In this document: positions 36,927 through 46,354 of the stretch, piece after piece
Position numbering within the stretch: position 1 is the first letter of the stretch
How the letters are laid out: each line of letters starts with the position of its first letter
Assembly: GCF_000463115.2 (NCBI RefSeq)
Contig: NZ_AWFX01000045.1
Location: 1-64,000, forward strand
Reading direction: 5' to 3'
Length of the DNA: 64,000 bases
Source of the DNA: Franconibacter helveticus LMG 23732
GTDB taxonomy: Bacteria; Pseudomonadota; Gammaproteobacteria; Enterobacterales; Enterobacteriaceae
Made by a program: the position numbers and the translations under genes
The notes under the pieces: model-generated
What the model was told of the DNA's origin: nothing
Databases searched by the model: none
What the model saw: only the letters and a program-made list of their open reading frames with translations

Positions 36927-38504
36927 ATGGAATGGATTGCCGATCCGTCAATCTGGGCAGGGCTTGCGACATTGATAGTGCTTGAGCTGGTGCTCGGGAT
37001 TGATAACCTGGTGTTTATCGCCATTCTCGCCGAGAAACTTCCGCCCGCCCAGCGCGACCGCGCACGTATCACCGGCCTGCTGCTCGCCATGGGAATGCGT
37101 TTGCTTTTGCTGGCCTCAATCTCCTGGCTGGTCACGCTTACCCAACCGCTGTTTACCCTGTACGGCCACGCTTTCAGCGCCCGCGATTTGATCATGCTTA
37201 TCGGCGGACTCTTTCTGCTGTTTAAAGCCACGGTCGAGCTTAATGAAAGGCTGGAGGGAAAAGACACGCACGGGCCTACGCAGCGGCGCGGGGCTAAATT
37301 CTGGGCGGTTGTGACCCAAATCGTTATTCTTGACGCCATTTTCTCGCTCGATTCGGTTATCACCGCAGTGGGGATGGTGGATAAACTCGCGGTAATGATG
37401 GCGGCGGTGGTCATCGCCATCTCGCTGATGATGCTCGCCAGCAAGGCGCTGACCCGCTTCGTCAACAGCCATCCGACAATTGTTATTCTCTGCCTGAGCT
37501 TTTTGCTGATGATAGGCTTCAGCCTGATTGCCGAGGGCTTTGGCTATCACATCCCAAAAGGCTACCTCTACGCCGCTATCGGCTTCTCCATCATGATTGA
37601 AGCGCTTAATCAGCTGGCTATCTTCAACCGTCGGCGGTTTCTTTCCGCCACCAGCCAGAACCTGCGCCAGCGTACGGCGGAAGCGGTGCTGCGGTTGTTG
37701 AGCGGCAATAAAGAAGAAGCGGATTTGGACGCGCAGACCGCTTCGCTGATTGCCGATTACGACAACACGCCGGTGTTTGATCCGCAGGAGCGACGGATGA
37801 TCGCCCGCGTGTTGCACCTTAACCAGCGCCGCGTTGGCAGCATCATGACGCCGCGTCATGATATCGAACATATCGAACTCAGCGCGCCGGAAGAGCAGGT
37901 CCGCGCCCTGCTGGATAAAAACCAGCACACCCGCGTGGTGGTTACGGGCGGTGAAGAAGACTTGCTGGGCGTGGTGCATATTCTCGATCTGCTACAACAA
38001 TCCTTGCATGGCCGCCCGCTGGATTTGCGCGCGCTGATTCGCCAGCCGCTGGTCTTTCCCGAATATCTGCCGCTGTTGCAGGCGCTTGAGCAGTTTCGCA
38101 ATGCGCGAACGCACTTCGCTTTTGTGGTGGATGAATTTGGCTCGGTGCAGGGAGTGGTGACGCTCAGCGACGTGATGGAAACCATTGCAGGCAATCTGCC
38201 CAATGAGGTCGACTCGCTGGACGCGCGTCATGATATTCAAAAAAACCAGGATGGCAGCTGGACTGCCAACGGGCATATGCCGCTTGAGGATCTGGTGCAG
38301 TATGTGCCGCTGCCGCTGGAGGAGAAACGCGATTACCACACGCTTGCCGGGCTGATTATGGAATATTTGCAGCGCATTCCTGAAGAGGGGGAAGAGGTGC
38401 AGGTAGGCGACTACCAGCTTAAAACGCTGGAGGTGGAACACCACCGGATACAGAGAGTGCGAATTGTGCCGCTTGCCCAGCCGGAGCTGGATTACGAAGT
38501 GTAA
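36927..38504 (+). CDS. yegH: TerC/CBS-domain inner membrane protein YegH
   Basis: A 525-residue inner membrane protein of unknown physiological role. The N-terminal TerC domain (about 1-235) has seven hydrophobic helices with the acidic [11 protein letters not shown] (19-29) and [18 protein letters not shown] motifs typical of TerC, a family linked to metal ion transport. Two CBS domains follow ([11 protein letters not shown] near 305, [11 protein letters not shown] near 410) and a CorC_HlyC domain closes the protein (GHMPLEDL to [10 protein letters not shown]). It is transcribed away from the wca operon and ends in a strong terminator. Confidence 0.93.
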   Translation: MEWIADPSIWAGLATLIVLELVLGIDNLVFIAILAEKLPPAQRDRARITGLLLAMGMRLLLLASISWLVTLTQPLFTLYGHAFSARDLIMLIGGLFLLFKATVELNERLEGKDTHGPTQRRGAKFWAVVTQIVILDAIFSLDSVITAVGMVDKLAVMMAAVVIAISLMMLASKALTRFVNSHPTIVILCLSFLLMIGFSLIAEGFGYHIPKGYLYAAIGFSIMIEALNQLAIFNRRRFLSATSQNLRQRTAEAVLRLLSGNKEEADLDAQTASLIADYDNTPVFDPQERRMIARVLHLNQRRVGSIMTPRHDIEHIELSAPEEQVRALLDKNQHTRVVVTGGEEDLLGVVHILDLLQQSLHGRPLDLRALIRQPLVFPEYLPLLQALEQFRNARTHFAFVVDEFGSVQGVVTLSDVMETIAGNLPNEVDSLDARHDIQKNQDGSWTANGHMPLEDLVQYVPLPLEEKRDYHTLAGLIMEYLQRIPEEGEEVQVGDYQLKTLEVEHHRIQRVRIVPLAQPELDYEV

Positions 38505-38510
38505 CGCATA

Positions 38511-38539
38511 AAAAAACCGGGAGTCAGGCTCCCGGTTTT
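38511..38539. terminator. bidirectional terminator between yegH and asmA
   Basis: AACCGGGAG/CTCCCGGTT with loop TCAGG has an A-run before and a T-run after, so it works on both strands. It serves the convergent yegH (stop at 38504) and asmA (stop at 38543). Confidence 0.92.
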
Positions 38540-38542
38540 TCA

Positions 38543-40387
38543 TCACAGTTTATCAAGCAGCTTTTTCAAATCCTTGCCTTTACTGCTCTCCTGATGGCGA
38601 TCCGCCCAGTCGTTCAGCCGACGTTTAGCTTCATTTTGCAGTCGCTTACGCAGCATGTCGTCAACCTCAAGGTTGTAGTTGAGCTGCTGCCACGGACCGT
38701 AAACCCGCAGCGGCACCGGCGTTTCTTTCAGCCAGGCGACCAGTTTGTCGTCGCCCTGCCAGCCGCCGCTAACCTGCACATTAAATCGCGTATCGCACTG
38801 CTCGCGCACCAGATCAAGCGTTCCTTCGCCGGTCAGCGCCAGCAGCGACGAGCGCCCCTGCATCGCTTTCAGCGTTAGCGCGCCGTTATCCAGCGTGGCT
38901 GCCGCGCTGAACTGCTCAAGCGTGGTGGCGTTGTCATAATCCTGCTGCGCTTTTACGCCGCCGTTGCTGCGCGCCACCGCCTGCTGGATAAGCTGCTGGA
39001 AGTTCATGCCTTCAAGCCGGGAATCGGTCATCATGACCGAAGCCTGTCCAGCCCAGCGCTCGCGAAAAGCCTTCGCGTCTATTCTGTCGCCCTCAAATTC
39101 GCCGTTAAGCGAAAGTTTGCCGGTTAAGGCAATGGGGTAATCGAACGCTTTAAGAATCGACCCGACTTCAATGTTTTCAATCTGCGCGCTAAATGCGGCA
39201 TGGGGTACATCGTTTCGCGCGTCCAGGCTGCCCGGCAGCGAAAGCTTGCCGTCGCCCAGCTGGCCTTCAAGTTTTGACAGGGTTAATAACCCCGCGTCGT
39301 TGGCAAGCTGCGCGTCGACATTTTTAAACTCCAGCCCGCGCCAGCGCACCGAGCGCGCATGAACCGTGGCTCTGGCGGTAAAACCGCGCAGTTCGCTGTA
39401 TTGCGCCTCTTCCACCTCGCTTGCCACCACCGGGCGCGGCAGCGAAGGCTGCCCCTGTCCCTGCTGGCGAACCCGGCTATCGGTCGCCGCATCGGCGACA
39501 ACCAGGTTTTCAAAATTAAGCAGATCGGCGTGCAGATCCAGGTTCCACTGCGGCTCATCCGTCAGCACCACGCTACCCTGCCCGCTCAGCGTACTGTCAT
39601 TAGCTTTAAGATTAAGCTGCGTAAAAGAGAGGGTTTTTGACGGTTCCTGCCACTGCGCCTGGAACGTCGCCTGCCCGCTGATGCCCTGACGCGGGAGATC
39701 GGCGCCCTGCAACTGCCAGTTGAACTGCGAAACCGAAGCCAGAAGCCGCTGCGGGTAATCCGCGGCGTTAAGGTTTGCGGTGAGCGAGAAGGTCAGATCG
39801 CGCTGATCGCGATTGACGCGCGCGCTCATCTCAACCGTCGCCTGATGCTTCTCGTCCTGCTCCATTTGCAGATTAAGGCTGCGTACCGTTACCTGTTCTT
39901 CATCCTCATGCTGAAAAACCAGCAGGCTGTCGGCCACCTTCAGGCGAGAAATATCAAACGACCAGCCGCGCTCCTCTTCCCGCGGCGCGACGCCGCCTTT
40001 CGGCCCTACCGGCGCGCCTTGCGGATGGCGCTCTTCGCTTTGCGGCGTAAGCTGCACAACGGCGCCTTTAAGCATCACCTGACGCACTTCCAGACGGTGC
40101 GAAAGCAGCGGCAACAGCGCCACGTCAAGGCGCATATTGTCGGCGCTGACCACCGGCACGCTCGCCCCCGGCGCCGTCAGGCTCATCCGGTTTGACAGAA
40201 TGCTAAGCTGGGGCCAGACGTGCCAGCGCAGCGGGCCGTCAAGCTTCAGCTGATAGCCGCTGCGCGCTTCCACCTGGCGAACCATATAGGCGCGAAAATC
40301 GTTAGGATTGACCAACAGGACAAGCGCGGAGAGACCGGCGAAAAATACCACCAGCAGAATCATCAGCGCGGTCAGAAGTCGTCTCAT
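38543..40387 (-). CDS. asmA: AsmA, outer-membrane assembly/lipid transport family protein
   Basis: AsmA is a 614-residue inner-membrane-anchored periplasmic protein of the AsmA-like bridge family, related to YhdP and TamB, which affect phospholipid and outer-membrane homeostasis. It has one N-terminal membrane anchor (about 5-27, LLTALMILLVVFFAGLSALV) and a long beta-rich periplasmic region of the AsmA domain; the C-terminal half has the typical LTGKLSLNGEFEGDRI and GMNFQQLIQQAV segments. The end is rich in Lys and Asp/Glu. It lies 29 bp after dcd in the udk-dcd-asmA arrangement of enterics. Confidence 0.95.
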   Translation of the reverse strand: MRRLLTALMILLVVFFAGLSALVLLVNPNDFRAYMVRQVEARSGYQLKLDGPLRWHVWPQLSILSNRMSLTAPGASVPVVSADNMRLDVALLPLLSHRLEVRQVMLKGAVVQLTPQSEERHPQGAPVGPKGGVAPREEERGWSFDISRLKVADSLLVFQHEDEEQVTVRSLNLQMEQDEKHQATVEMSARVNRDQRDLTFSLTANLNAADYPQRLLASVSQFNWQLQGADLPRQGISGQATFQAQWQEPSKTLSFTQLNLKANDSTLSGQGSVVLTDEPQWNLDLHADLLNFENLVVADAATDSRVRQQGQGQPSLPRPVVASEVEEAQYSELRGFTARATVHARSVRWRGLEFKNVDAQLANDAGLLTLSKLEGQLGDGKLSLPGSLDARNDVPHAAFSAQIENIEVGSILKAFDYPIALTGKLSLNGEFEGDRIDAKAFRERWAGQASVMMTDSRLEGMNFQQLIQQAVARSNGGVKAQQDYDNATTLEQFSAAATLDNGALTLKAMQGRSSLLALTGEGTLDLVREQCDTRFNVQVSGGWQGDDKLVAWLKETPVPLRVYGPWQQLNYNLEVDDMLRKRLQNEAKRRLNDWADRHQESSKGKDLKKLLDKL

Positions 40388-40416
40388 GGCATCCTCAGTT
40401 GACTGTCCCGCCAGGC

Positions 40417-40998
40417 TCAGTCTTTATCAATTCGACTGGCGACCGCACCCTGCTGATCGCGATATTTGGCATCCTGGCGGCGGTTATAAGGCCGCGCAGC
40501 CGGGCCTGAAAGCGGCTCGAAGCTCAGCGCGCCGATGACCATACCAGGGCGCAACGCCAGCGGCAGCTTACCCGAGTTATAAAACTCCAGCACAATGCAG
40601 CCCTGCCAGCCGGGATCGATACGGTGCGCCGTAACATGCACCATCAACCCGAGGCGCGCCAGCGACGAGCGGCCGTCAAGCCAGCCGACCAAATCCGCAG
40701 GCAGCGTGACGGATTCATAGGTTACCGCCAGCGCCAGTTCGCCCGGATGAAGGAAAAATGCCTCGCCGTCGTTAAGAACGATTTCATCGCTCATGACGCG
40801 ATCGAGCGCGGCGCTTACTTCATCTTTCGGCCCGCTGAGATCGATATACGCGGCGGTATGGCCGCTGAAAGTACGAAATTTATTGCCAAGGCGCACATCC
40901 ACGGTCGCGCCATTGATGCGCTCCACCGGTGGACGCGGGGTGATCGACAAACGGCCTTCGTCAAGCCAGGCTTCTATATCGCGGTCACAAAGACGCAT
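40417..40998 (-). CDS. dcd: dCTP deaminase
   Basis: Dcd deaminates dCTP to dUTP, the main source of dUMP for thymidylate synthesis in enterics. The protein is 193 residues, as in E. coli. It starts [19 protein letters not shown], has the dUTPase-like core [20 protein letters not shown] with the catalytic region [20 protein letters not shown], and ends with [18 protein letters not shown]. It lies 84 bp after udk and 29 bp before asmA. Confidence 0.97.
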   Translation of the reverse strand: MRLCDRDIEAWLDEGRLSITPRPPVERINGATVDVRLGNKFRTFSGHTAAYIDLSGPKDEVSAALDRVMSDEIVLNDGEAFFLHPGELALAVTYESVTLPADLVGWLDGRSSLARLGLMVHVTAHRIDPGWQGCIVLEFYNSGKLPLALRPGMVIGALSFEPLSGPAARPYNRRQDAKYRDQQGAVASRIDKD

Positions 40999-41082
40999 CG
41001 CACGCTCTCCTGTTGTGCTGTTGTCCCGGTCTGCGGACCGGGAGCGGAGGTAACTCTTTGAACGTTACACGCAAAATCTGCG

Positions 41083-41724
41083 TTATTCAAAAAACTGGCT
41101 GATTTTTGCCTTAAGAATATCAATCGCGATACGGTTTTTCCCGCCGCGCGGCACGATGATATCGGCATACTGTTTAGAAGGGTCGATGAACTGCAAAAAC
41201 ATCGGACGCACGGTTTTTTGATACTGCGCCATTACAGAATCCATTGAGCGTCCGCGTTCGTTCACGTCGCGCTTGATGCGGCGCATCAGGCAGATATCCA
41301 GCGGCGTATCGACGAAAATGGAAAAGTTCATCTCCTCGCGCAGGCGCGCGTCAGTCAACAGCAGGATCCCTTCCAGAATGATGACTTTTTTCGGTTCGAT
41401 ATGAACGGTTTCTTTCATGCGGGTGTGTTCAACATAGCTGTAAACCGGGAGTTCAATAGGTTTCCCCGCCTTAAGCATTTGCAGATGCTGAAACAACAGG
41501 CTGTGATCCATCGCGCTCGGATGGTCGTAGTTGGTTTTTACCCTTTCTTCCATCGACAGATGACTTTGATCTTTGTAATAGCTGTCTTCCGGAATAACAC
41601 CAATGTGTTCATCACCTACCTGTTCACGTAACTCCCGATAGAGCGTACTGGCGATCAAACTCTTACCTGAAGCCGATGCGCCGGCGATACCGATAATGAC
41701 GCATTGATGGGACTTGTCAGTCAT
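41083..41724 (-). CDS. udk: uridine kinase
   Basis: Udk phosphorylates uridine and cytidine with ATP or GTP in pyrimidine salvage. The 213-residue P-loop kinase has GASASGKS at 15-22, the substrate-binding [12 protein letters not shown] and [12 protein letters not shown] segments, and [17 protein letters not shown], the lid. It is nearly identical to E. coli Udk. It is the first gene of the group with dcd and asmA downstream. Confidence 0.97.
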   Translation of the reverse strand: MTDKSHQCVIIGIAGASASGKSLIASTLYRELREQVGDEHIGVIPEDSYYKDQSHLSMEERVKTNYDHPSAMDHSLLFQHLQMLKAGKPIELPVYSYVEHTRMKETVHIEPKKVIILEGILLLTDARLREEMNFSIFVDTPLDICLMRRIKRDVNERGRSMDSVMAQYQKTVRPMFLQFIDPSKQYADIIVPRGGKNRIAIDILKAKISQFFE

Positions 41725-42047
41725 AAATTAGCGACCTGGTTTACTTAATTGTTAAGGAAGGAAGACGCGGGGGGCGTCAAACGCCGCAATTATAGGGATT
41801 TCCCCGGGGTGATACCAGCAAGAGCTTATGACCGGCAGGACAACTGCAAAAAATGTACTGAAAAAACAATAGTCCCAAAGTCGCAAATGTAGAAAAGCGA
41901 CTACGAAATATTTATCAAGGCGAAGCGTTAATTTCTGAGCGTACGCCATAGGAATTGTAAATTGTTTGTACTAGCATACCGAAAACACTTTTTTAGATGC
42001 GTCCGGGCCTTGCTCCTGACGGCAATGCTTTCGCGGATTATGCGGTA
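41725..42047. promoter_or_regulatory. divergent promoter region of udk and dgcE
   Basis: A 323-bp non-coding interval. On the minus strand TATAAT (41789-41794) is a probable udk -10 without a clear -35. The short hairpin GACGC/GCGTC (41764-41768, 41774-41778) lies in the udk leader. The AT-rich part from 41930 to 42000 probably starts dgcE, but I see no clear pair of hexamers. Confidence 0.4.
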
Positions 42048-45000
42048 ATGACTAATAAAAAGAATAAGCGCGCTTTAGTTGCTACGCCACGGCCCCTGCT
42101 GCGCTGCCTGACGCTTGGGTTGCTTTCCTTTATTTTGACCCTGTTTTCCCTTGAATTAACGTTGCTCGGCACCATGCTGGCCCCGGTGTGGTTTCCTACC
42201 GCCCTGATGATTGTGGCGTTTTATCGCCACCCGCTGCGGCTGTGGCCCGGCATTGCCGCCGCCTGTTCGCTTGGCAGTATTGCCGCCACTATTACGCTTT
42301 ATTCCGCAGAACATGTATTGCTCAGTTATACCTTTATTAATTTGTTTGAAGCGTTAATCGGGGCGGTTTTGCTGCGTAAGCTGCTTCCCTGGTACAACCC
42401 GTTGCAGAACCTGAACAACTGGCTGCGTCTGGCGCTTGGCAGCGCCGTTATTCCACCGCTTATCGGCGGCCTGGTGCTGATTACCTTTACCCACCCGGTT
42501 AACCCGCTGCGCAGCTTTTCCGTCTGGGTGCTTTCTGAAGCTATCGGCGTGTTGTCGCTGGTGCCGCTGGGGCTGCTTTTTAAAAGCCATTATCTGTTAC
42601 GCCACCGCAACCCGCGCCTGTTGCTGGAAACGCTGGGCACGCTCGCAGCAACGCTTTTTTTAAGCTGGCTCGCCCTGCATTACCTTCCCTGGCCTTTTAC
42701 CATAATCATTGTTCTGCTGATGTGGAGCGCCATCCGGCTGCCGCGCCTTGAAGCCTTTGTGGTTTTCCTTGCCACGGTCATGGCCGTTTCTTTTATGCTG
42801 GCCTCCCAGCCAGACATGGTGCGCCTGCCTAATCCTGGCGTGATGTCCAATGCGCCCTGGCTGCCGTTTTTGATGATCCTGCTGCCCGCTAATATCACGA
42901 CAATGGTGATGTACGCGTTTCGCGAAGAACGAAAGCATATCTCTGAAAGCGAGGCGCGCTTTCGCAACGCCATGGAATATTCCGCCATTGGCATGGCGCT
43001 GGTTTCAACCGAAGGGCAGTGGTTGCAGGTCAATAAAGCGCTCTGTCATTTTTTAGGCTATACCCCGGAGCAGCTTCGCTCGCTGACGTTTCAACAGCTA
43101 ACCTACCCGGAAGACCTGCACGCCGACCTGGAACAGATTGATATGCTCACCCAGGGCGCCATCAACAGCTACTCCCTTGAGAAAAGGTATTACACCAGCA
43201 AAGGGGATGTGGTCTGGGCGCTGCTGGCGGTTTCAGTGGTACGGCACACGGACGGCTCGCCGCTGTATTTTATCGCCCAGGTGGAAGACATAACCGATCT
43301 CAAGCATACCGAGTGGGTGAATAAGCGCCTGATGGAGCGCATTACGCTCGCTAACGAAGCAGGCGGCATCGGCATCTGGGAGTGGGAGCTTGGACCCGAT
43401 CTCATCACCTGGGATAAGCGCATGTTTGAGCTTTACGACGTGCCGCCGCATGCGAAGCCGACCTGGCAGCTCTGGCGAGAGAGAGTAATAAAAGAAGATC
43501 GTCCACTGGCTGAAAAGACCATCCAGGAAGCGCTGCGCAACCGCATCCCGTTCAAACTTGAGTTCCGTATTCAGGTTCAGGGCGGTATCCGCCATATCCG
43601 CTCGCTCGCCAACCGCGTACTGGGCAAAAACGGCGAAGTGGAGCGTCTGCTTGGGGTCAATATGGATATGACCGAAGTGAAGCAGCTTAACGAAGCGCTG
43701 TTTCAGGAAAAGGAGCGGCTGCATATTACGCTGGATTCTATCGGCGAGGCGGTTATCTGCGCCGATCAGGAGCTTAACGTTACCTTCATGAACCCTGTCG
43801 CGGAAAAAATGAGCGGCTGGACGCAGGAACAGGCGCTGGGGCAACCGCTCGCCAGCGTGCTGCGCATTACGGTGGGAGATAAAGGCCCGCTGCTGGACGA
43901 TCTCCATAACGGCGACTCTTCCCGCATCAGCGCCATTGAGCAGGATATCGTTCTGCACTGTCGCAGCGGCGGCGCTTATGATATTCACTACACTATCACG
44001 CCGTTAAGCACGCTGGACGGGCAAAACATCGGCTCCGTGATGGTAATCCATGACGTGACAGAGTCGCGCAAGATGCTGCGCCAGCTAAGTTACAATGCCT
44101 CCCACGATGCGCTGACCCATCTGTCCAACCGCGTCAGCTTTGAAAATCACCTTAAGCGCCTGCTGCAAAGCGTAAACGACAATCATCAACGCCACGCGCT
44201 GGTATTCGTCGATCTTGACCGCTTTAAAGCGGTCAACGACACCGCAGGCCACGCCGCTGGCGACGCGCTGCTGCGGGAACTTGCCTCCCTGATGCTCGGC
44301 ATGCTGCGCACTACCGATATTCTCGCACGCCTTGGCGGCGACGAATTTGGCCTGCTGCTGCCCGATTGCAGCGTGGAGAATGCGCGCACGATTTCTGAAC
44401 GGCTGATTGCCGCGGTTAACGACTATCACTTTATCTGGGAAGGCCGCCTGCACCGCATCGGCGCCAGCGCTGGCATCACCATGATCGACGCGTCGAATAA
44501 CCAGGCTTCCGAGGTGATGTCGCAGGCGGATATCGCCTGTTACGCCTCTAAAAACAGCGGCCGTGGCGTGGTAACGCTTTATGAACCGCAACAGCAGCGG
44601 TTGCAGCACAGCCGCGACGCGCTGCCGCTTGATGAACAGTGGCGGATGATAAAAGAAAACCCAATGGCGCTGGTGGCCCGCCCTGTCGTTTCGCCCCGCG
44701 TGCCGGAAAGCACCAGTTTCCTGCTGCTTTCCGTTCGCCTGTGGACCAGCGAAGGAACGGTTATGGAAGAGCAGGCGTTTCGCGCCACCATCAACGAAGC
44801 GGAGCTGCTGCATGCGCTTGACCGCCGCGTCGTGCACGATTTCTTTCGCGACCATGCCGCTGATGTCGCGCGTAAAGGGTTTGGCGTCGCGCTGCCGCTT
44901 TCCGCAGGGATCACAGGGCCGCGCCTGGTGGACGAGCTGCTGGATTTTCTTGATGCCGGCCCCTTCCCGCCTCGCCTGCTGCACCTGGTCATTAACAGCG

Positions 45001-45380
45001 ACGCGTTTGAAAAAGATGCCCGCATGACAAGCCGCCAGCTCGACAGGTTGCGCCAGGCGGGTTGCCATATCATCCTCAGCCACGTCGGCCGCGATCTGGA
45101 AATATTCAACCATATCAGCCGCGCCGTGGCGGACTACGTCATGCTTGACCCGGAAGTGGTGACAAACATTCATACCAACCTGATGGATGAAATGCTCGCC
45201 ACCATTGTGCTTGGCCACACCCGCCGCCTGAAGCTGATTTGCATCGCCGGGCCCGTTAACCAGCCGATGATGACAGAGACGCTGGCGGGCATCGGCGTCG
45301 ATATGATTTACGGCGATGCGCTGGCGCCAGGACAGCCGCTCGGCCTGCTGCTCAACAGCAGCTATTTCGCTATTAACTGA
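42048..45380 (+). CDS. dgcE: diguanylate cyclase DgcE (YegE)
   Basis: DgcE makes c-di-GMP and in E. coli drives csgD/curli expression. From the ATG at 42048 (MTNKKNKRALVATPRPLL) the protein is 1110 residues (E. coli about 1105); a start at 41997 would add 17 residues without homologue support. Order of domains: MASE1 with about eight membrane helices (to about 300), three PAS/PAC sensory modules (about 310-680), a GGDEF domain with the intact motif in ARLGGDEFGLLLPD and the preceding IDLDRFKAVND, and a C-terminal EAL-like region (about 870-1110) that lacks the EAL signature and is presumably inactive as a phosphodiesterase. Its last 8 bp overlap the end of alkA on the other strand. Confidence 0.94.
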   Translation: MTNKKNKRALVATPRPLLRCLTLGLLSFILTLFSLELTLLGTMLAPVWFPTALMIVAFYRHPLRLWPGIAAACSLGSIAATITLYSAEHVLLSYTFINLFEALIGAVLLRKLLPWYNPLQNLNNWLRLALGSAVIPPLIGGLVLITFTHPVNPLRSFSVWVLSEAIGVLSLVPLGLLFKSHYLLRHRNPRLLLETLGTLAATLFLSWLALHYLPWPFTIIIVLLMWSAIRLPRLEAFVVFLATVMAVSFMLASQPDMVRLPNPGVMSNAPWLPFLMILLPANITTMVMYAFREERKHISESEARFRNAMEYSAIGMALVSTEGQWLQVNKALCHFLGYTPEQLRSLTFQQLTYPEDLHADLEQIDMLTQGAINSYSLEKRYYTSKGDVVWALLAVSVVRHTDGSPLYFIAQVEDITDLKHTEWVNKRLMERITLANEAGGIGIWEWELGPDLITWDKRMFELYDVPPHAKPTWQLWRERVIKEDRPLAEKTIQEALRNRIPFKLEFRIQVQGGIRHIRSLANRVLGKNGEVERLLGVNMDMTEVKQLNEALFQEKERLHITLDSIGEAVICADQELNVTFMNPVAEKMSGWTQEQALGQPLASVLRITVGDKGPLLDDLHNGDSSRISAIEQDIVLHCRSGGAYDIHYTITPLSTLDGQNIGSVMVIHDVTESRKMLRQLSYNASHDALTHLSNRVSFENHLKRLLQSVNDNHQRHALVFVDLDRFKAVNDTAGHAAGDALLRELASLMLGMLRTTDILARLGGDEFGLLLPDCSVENARTISERLIAAVNDYHFIWEGRLHRIGASAGITMIDASNNQASEVMSQADIACYASKNSGRGVVTLYEPQQQRLQHSRDALPLDEQWRMIKENPMALVARPVVSPRVPESTSFLLLSVRLWTSEGTVMEEQAFRATINEAELLHALDRRVVHDFFRDHAADVARKGFGVALPLSAGITGPRLVDELLDFLDAGPFPPRLLHLVINSDAFEKDARMTSRQLDRLRQAGCHIILSHVGRDLEIFNHISRAVADYVMLDPEVVTNIHTNLMDEMLATIVLGHTRRLKLICIAGPVNQPMMTETLAGIGVDMIYGDALAPGQPLGLLLNSSYFAIN

Positions 45381-46221
45381 CCTCAGGCCGCCAGCCATAG
45401 CTGAACCAGATATGCAGCAGCGCATACGATCGCAAGGGCTGCCAGCGCAGCGCATAGCGACGAATTTGCGCAGGCGTCATACCGGCGAAGCGCTGCTTAA
45501 TGGCGTAATCATCGGCCAGAAATACATCCGGCGCCTGCCAGCCGCGCAGCGCAAAATAGTTGGCCGTCCAGCGCCCTATCCCCGGCATCTGCATTAATGC
45601 CTTCATGCCCTGCTCCACATCCGCCGGACGCGCTAAGGGAAACCGACCCGCTTCGCATTCGCGCGCTAAATGAATAAGCGCCTCGGCGCGCTTGAGCGGC
45701 ATGCCCTGCGCCTTCAACACCTGCGGGTCGGCCAACGCAAGCTGCGCCGCGGTGGGGAAAAGCCGCCACTCGCCGTGTTCATCCAGCGGCGCGCCGTAAG
45801 CCGCCACCACTTTCCCGGTAAGCCGCGCCGCCTGCGCCACGCTTACCAGCTGGCCGAGAATGGCGCGCACGCCCTGTTCAAACACATCCATGCAGCCCGG
45901 CAACCGCAGACCGGGACGGCCCTCCGCCAGCTCGCCCAGCGTCTGGTGAATCACGTTTGGGTCTGCATCCAGATCCAGCAGCCGACGCACGCGCTCAATA
46001 ACGTTTTCGGCAACAGGCTGCAACCCTTCGCTGATCTCTAGCTCAAGCTGATGCCTTTCGGGGCGCGGCGTCAGCGTCAGCCAGCCGTGGCGGCCTTCAA
46101 TGGCGAGGGTGCGACGGTAGCGCTCAGAAGTCACGTTTTCCACGCCCGCCACGGCGCGATCGCCCAGAAACGCGAACATCCACGCCCAGTCATAAGGCGG
46201 CTGATAGCTGAGGGTTATCAT
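45373..46221 (-). CDS. alkA: DNA-3-methyladenine glycosylase II
   Basis: AlkA removes alkylated bases, starting base excision repair. From the ATG at 46221 (MITLSYQPPYDW) the protein has 282 residues, the E. coli length, and AAGGAGAC stands 5 bases upstream; the longer open frame adds 41 unrelated residues. The N-terminal AlkA domain is followed by the HhH-GPD domain: the helix-hairpin-helix is around MPGIGRWTANYFALRGW (212-228) and the catalytic Asp238 is in ADDYAIKQ. It is convergent with dgcE, the ends overlapping by 8 bp, and divergent from yegD. Confidence 0.96.
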   Translation of the reverse strand: MITLSYQPPYDWAWMFAFLGDRAVAGVENVTSERYRRTLAIEGRHGWLTLTPRPERHQLELEISEGLQPVAENVIERVRRLLDLDADPNVIHQTLGELAEGRPGLRLPGCMDVFEQGVRAILGQLVSVAQAARLTGKVVAAYGAPLDEHGEWRLFPTAAQLALADPQVLKAQGMPLKRAEALIHLARECEAGRFPLARPADVEQGMKALMQMPGIGRWTANYFALRGWQAPDVFLADDYAIKQRFAGMTPAQIRRYALRWQPLRSYALLHIWFSYGWRPEVS

Positions 46222-46354
46222 GTCGTCTCCTTTGTTAATGATTTCCTTAGCATAATGGGTAATCGCCTTTTTCGCTTTGCGCATATATTCCGTTTGCCCG
46301 TTAGCCCACATTCCGCTAAAGTCGCCCCCCTTCTTCACTGGCATGGGGATAGCA

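Noticed and set aside
41752..41949. 65-residue frame upstream of udk
   Set aside because: It lies in a promoter region, has no homologue-like pattern and no ribosome site.
41997..42047. Upstream ATG of dgcE
   Set aside because: The extra 17 residues have no counterpart in YegE and no ribosome site; 42048 fits better.
44085..45455. 456-residue open frame on the minus strand
   Set aside because: It is the antisense shadow of the GGDEF/EAL part of dgcE, without motifs.
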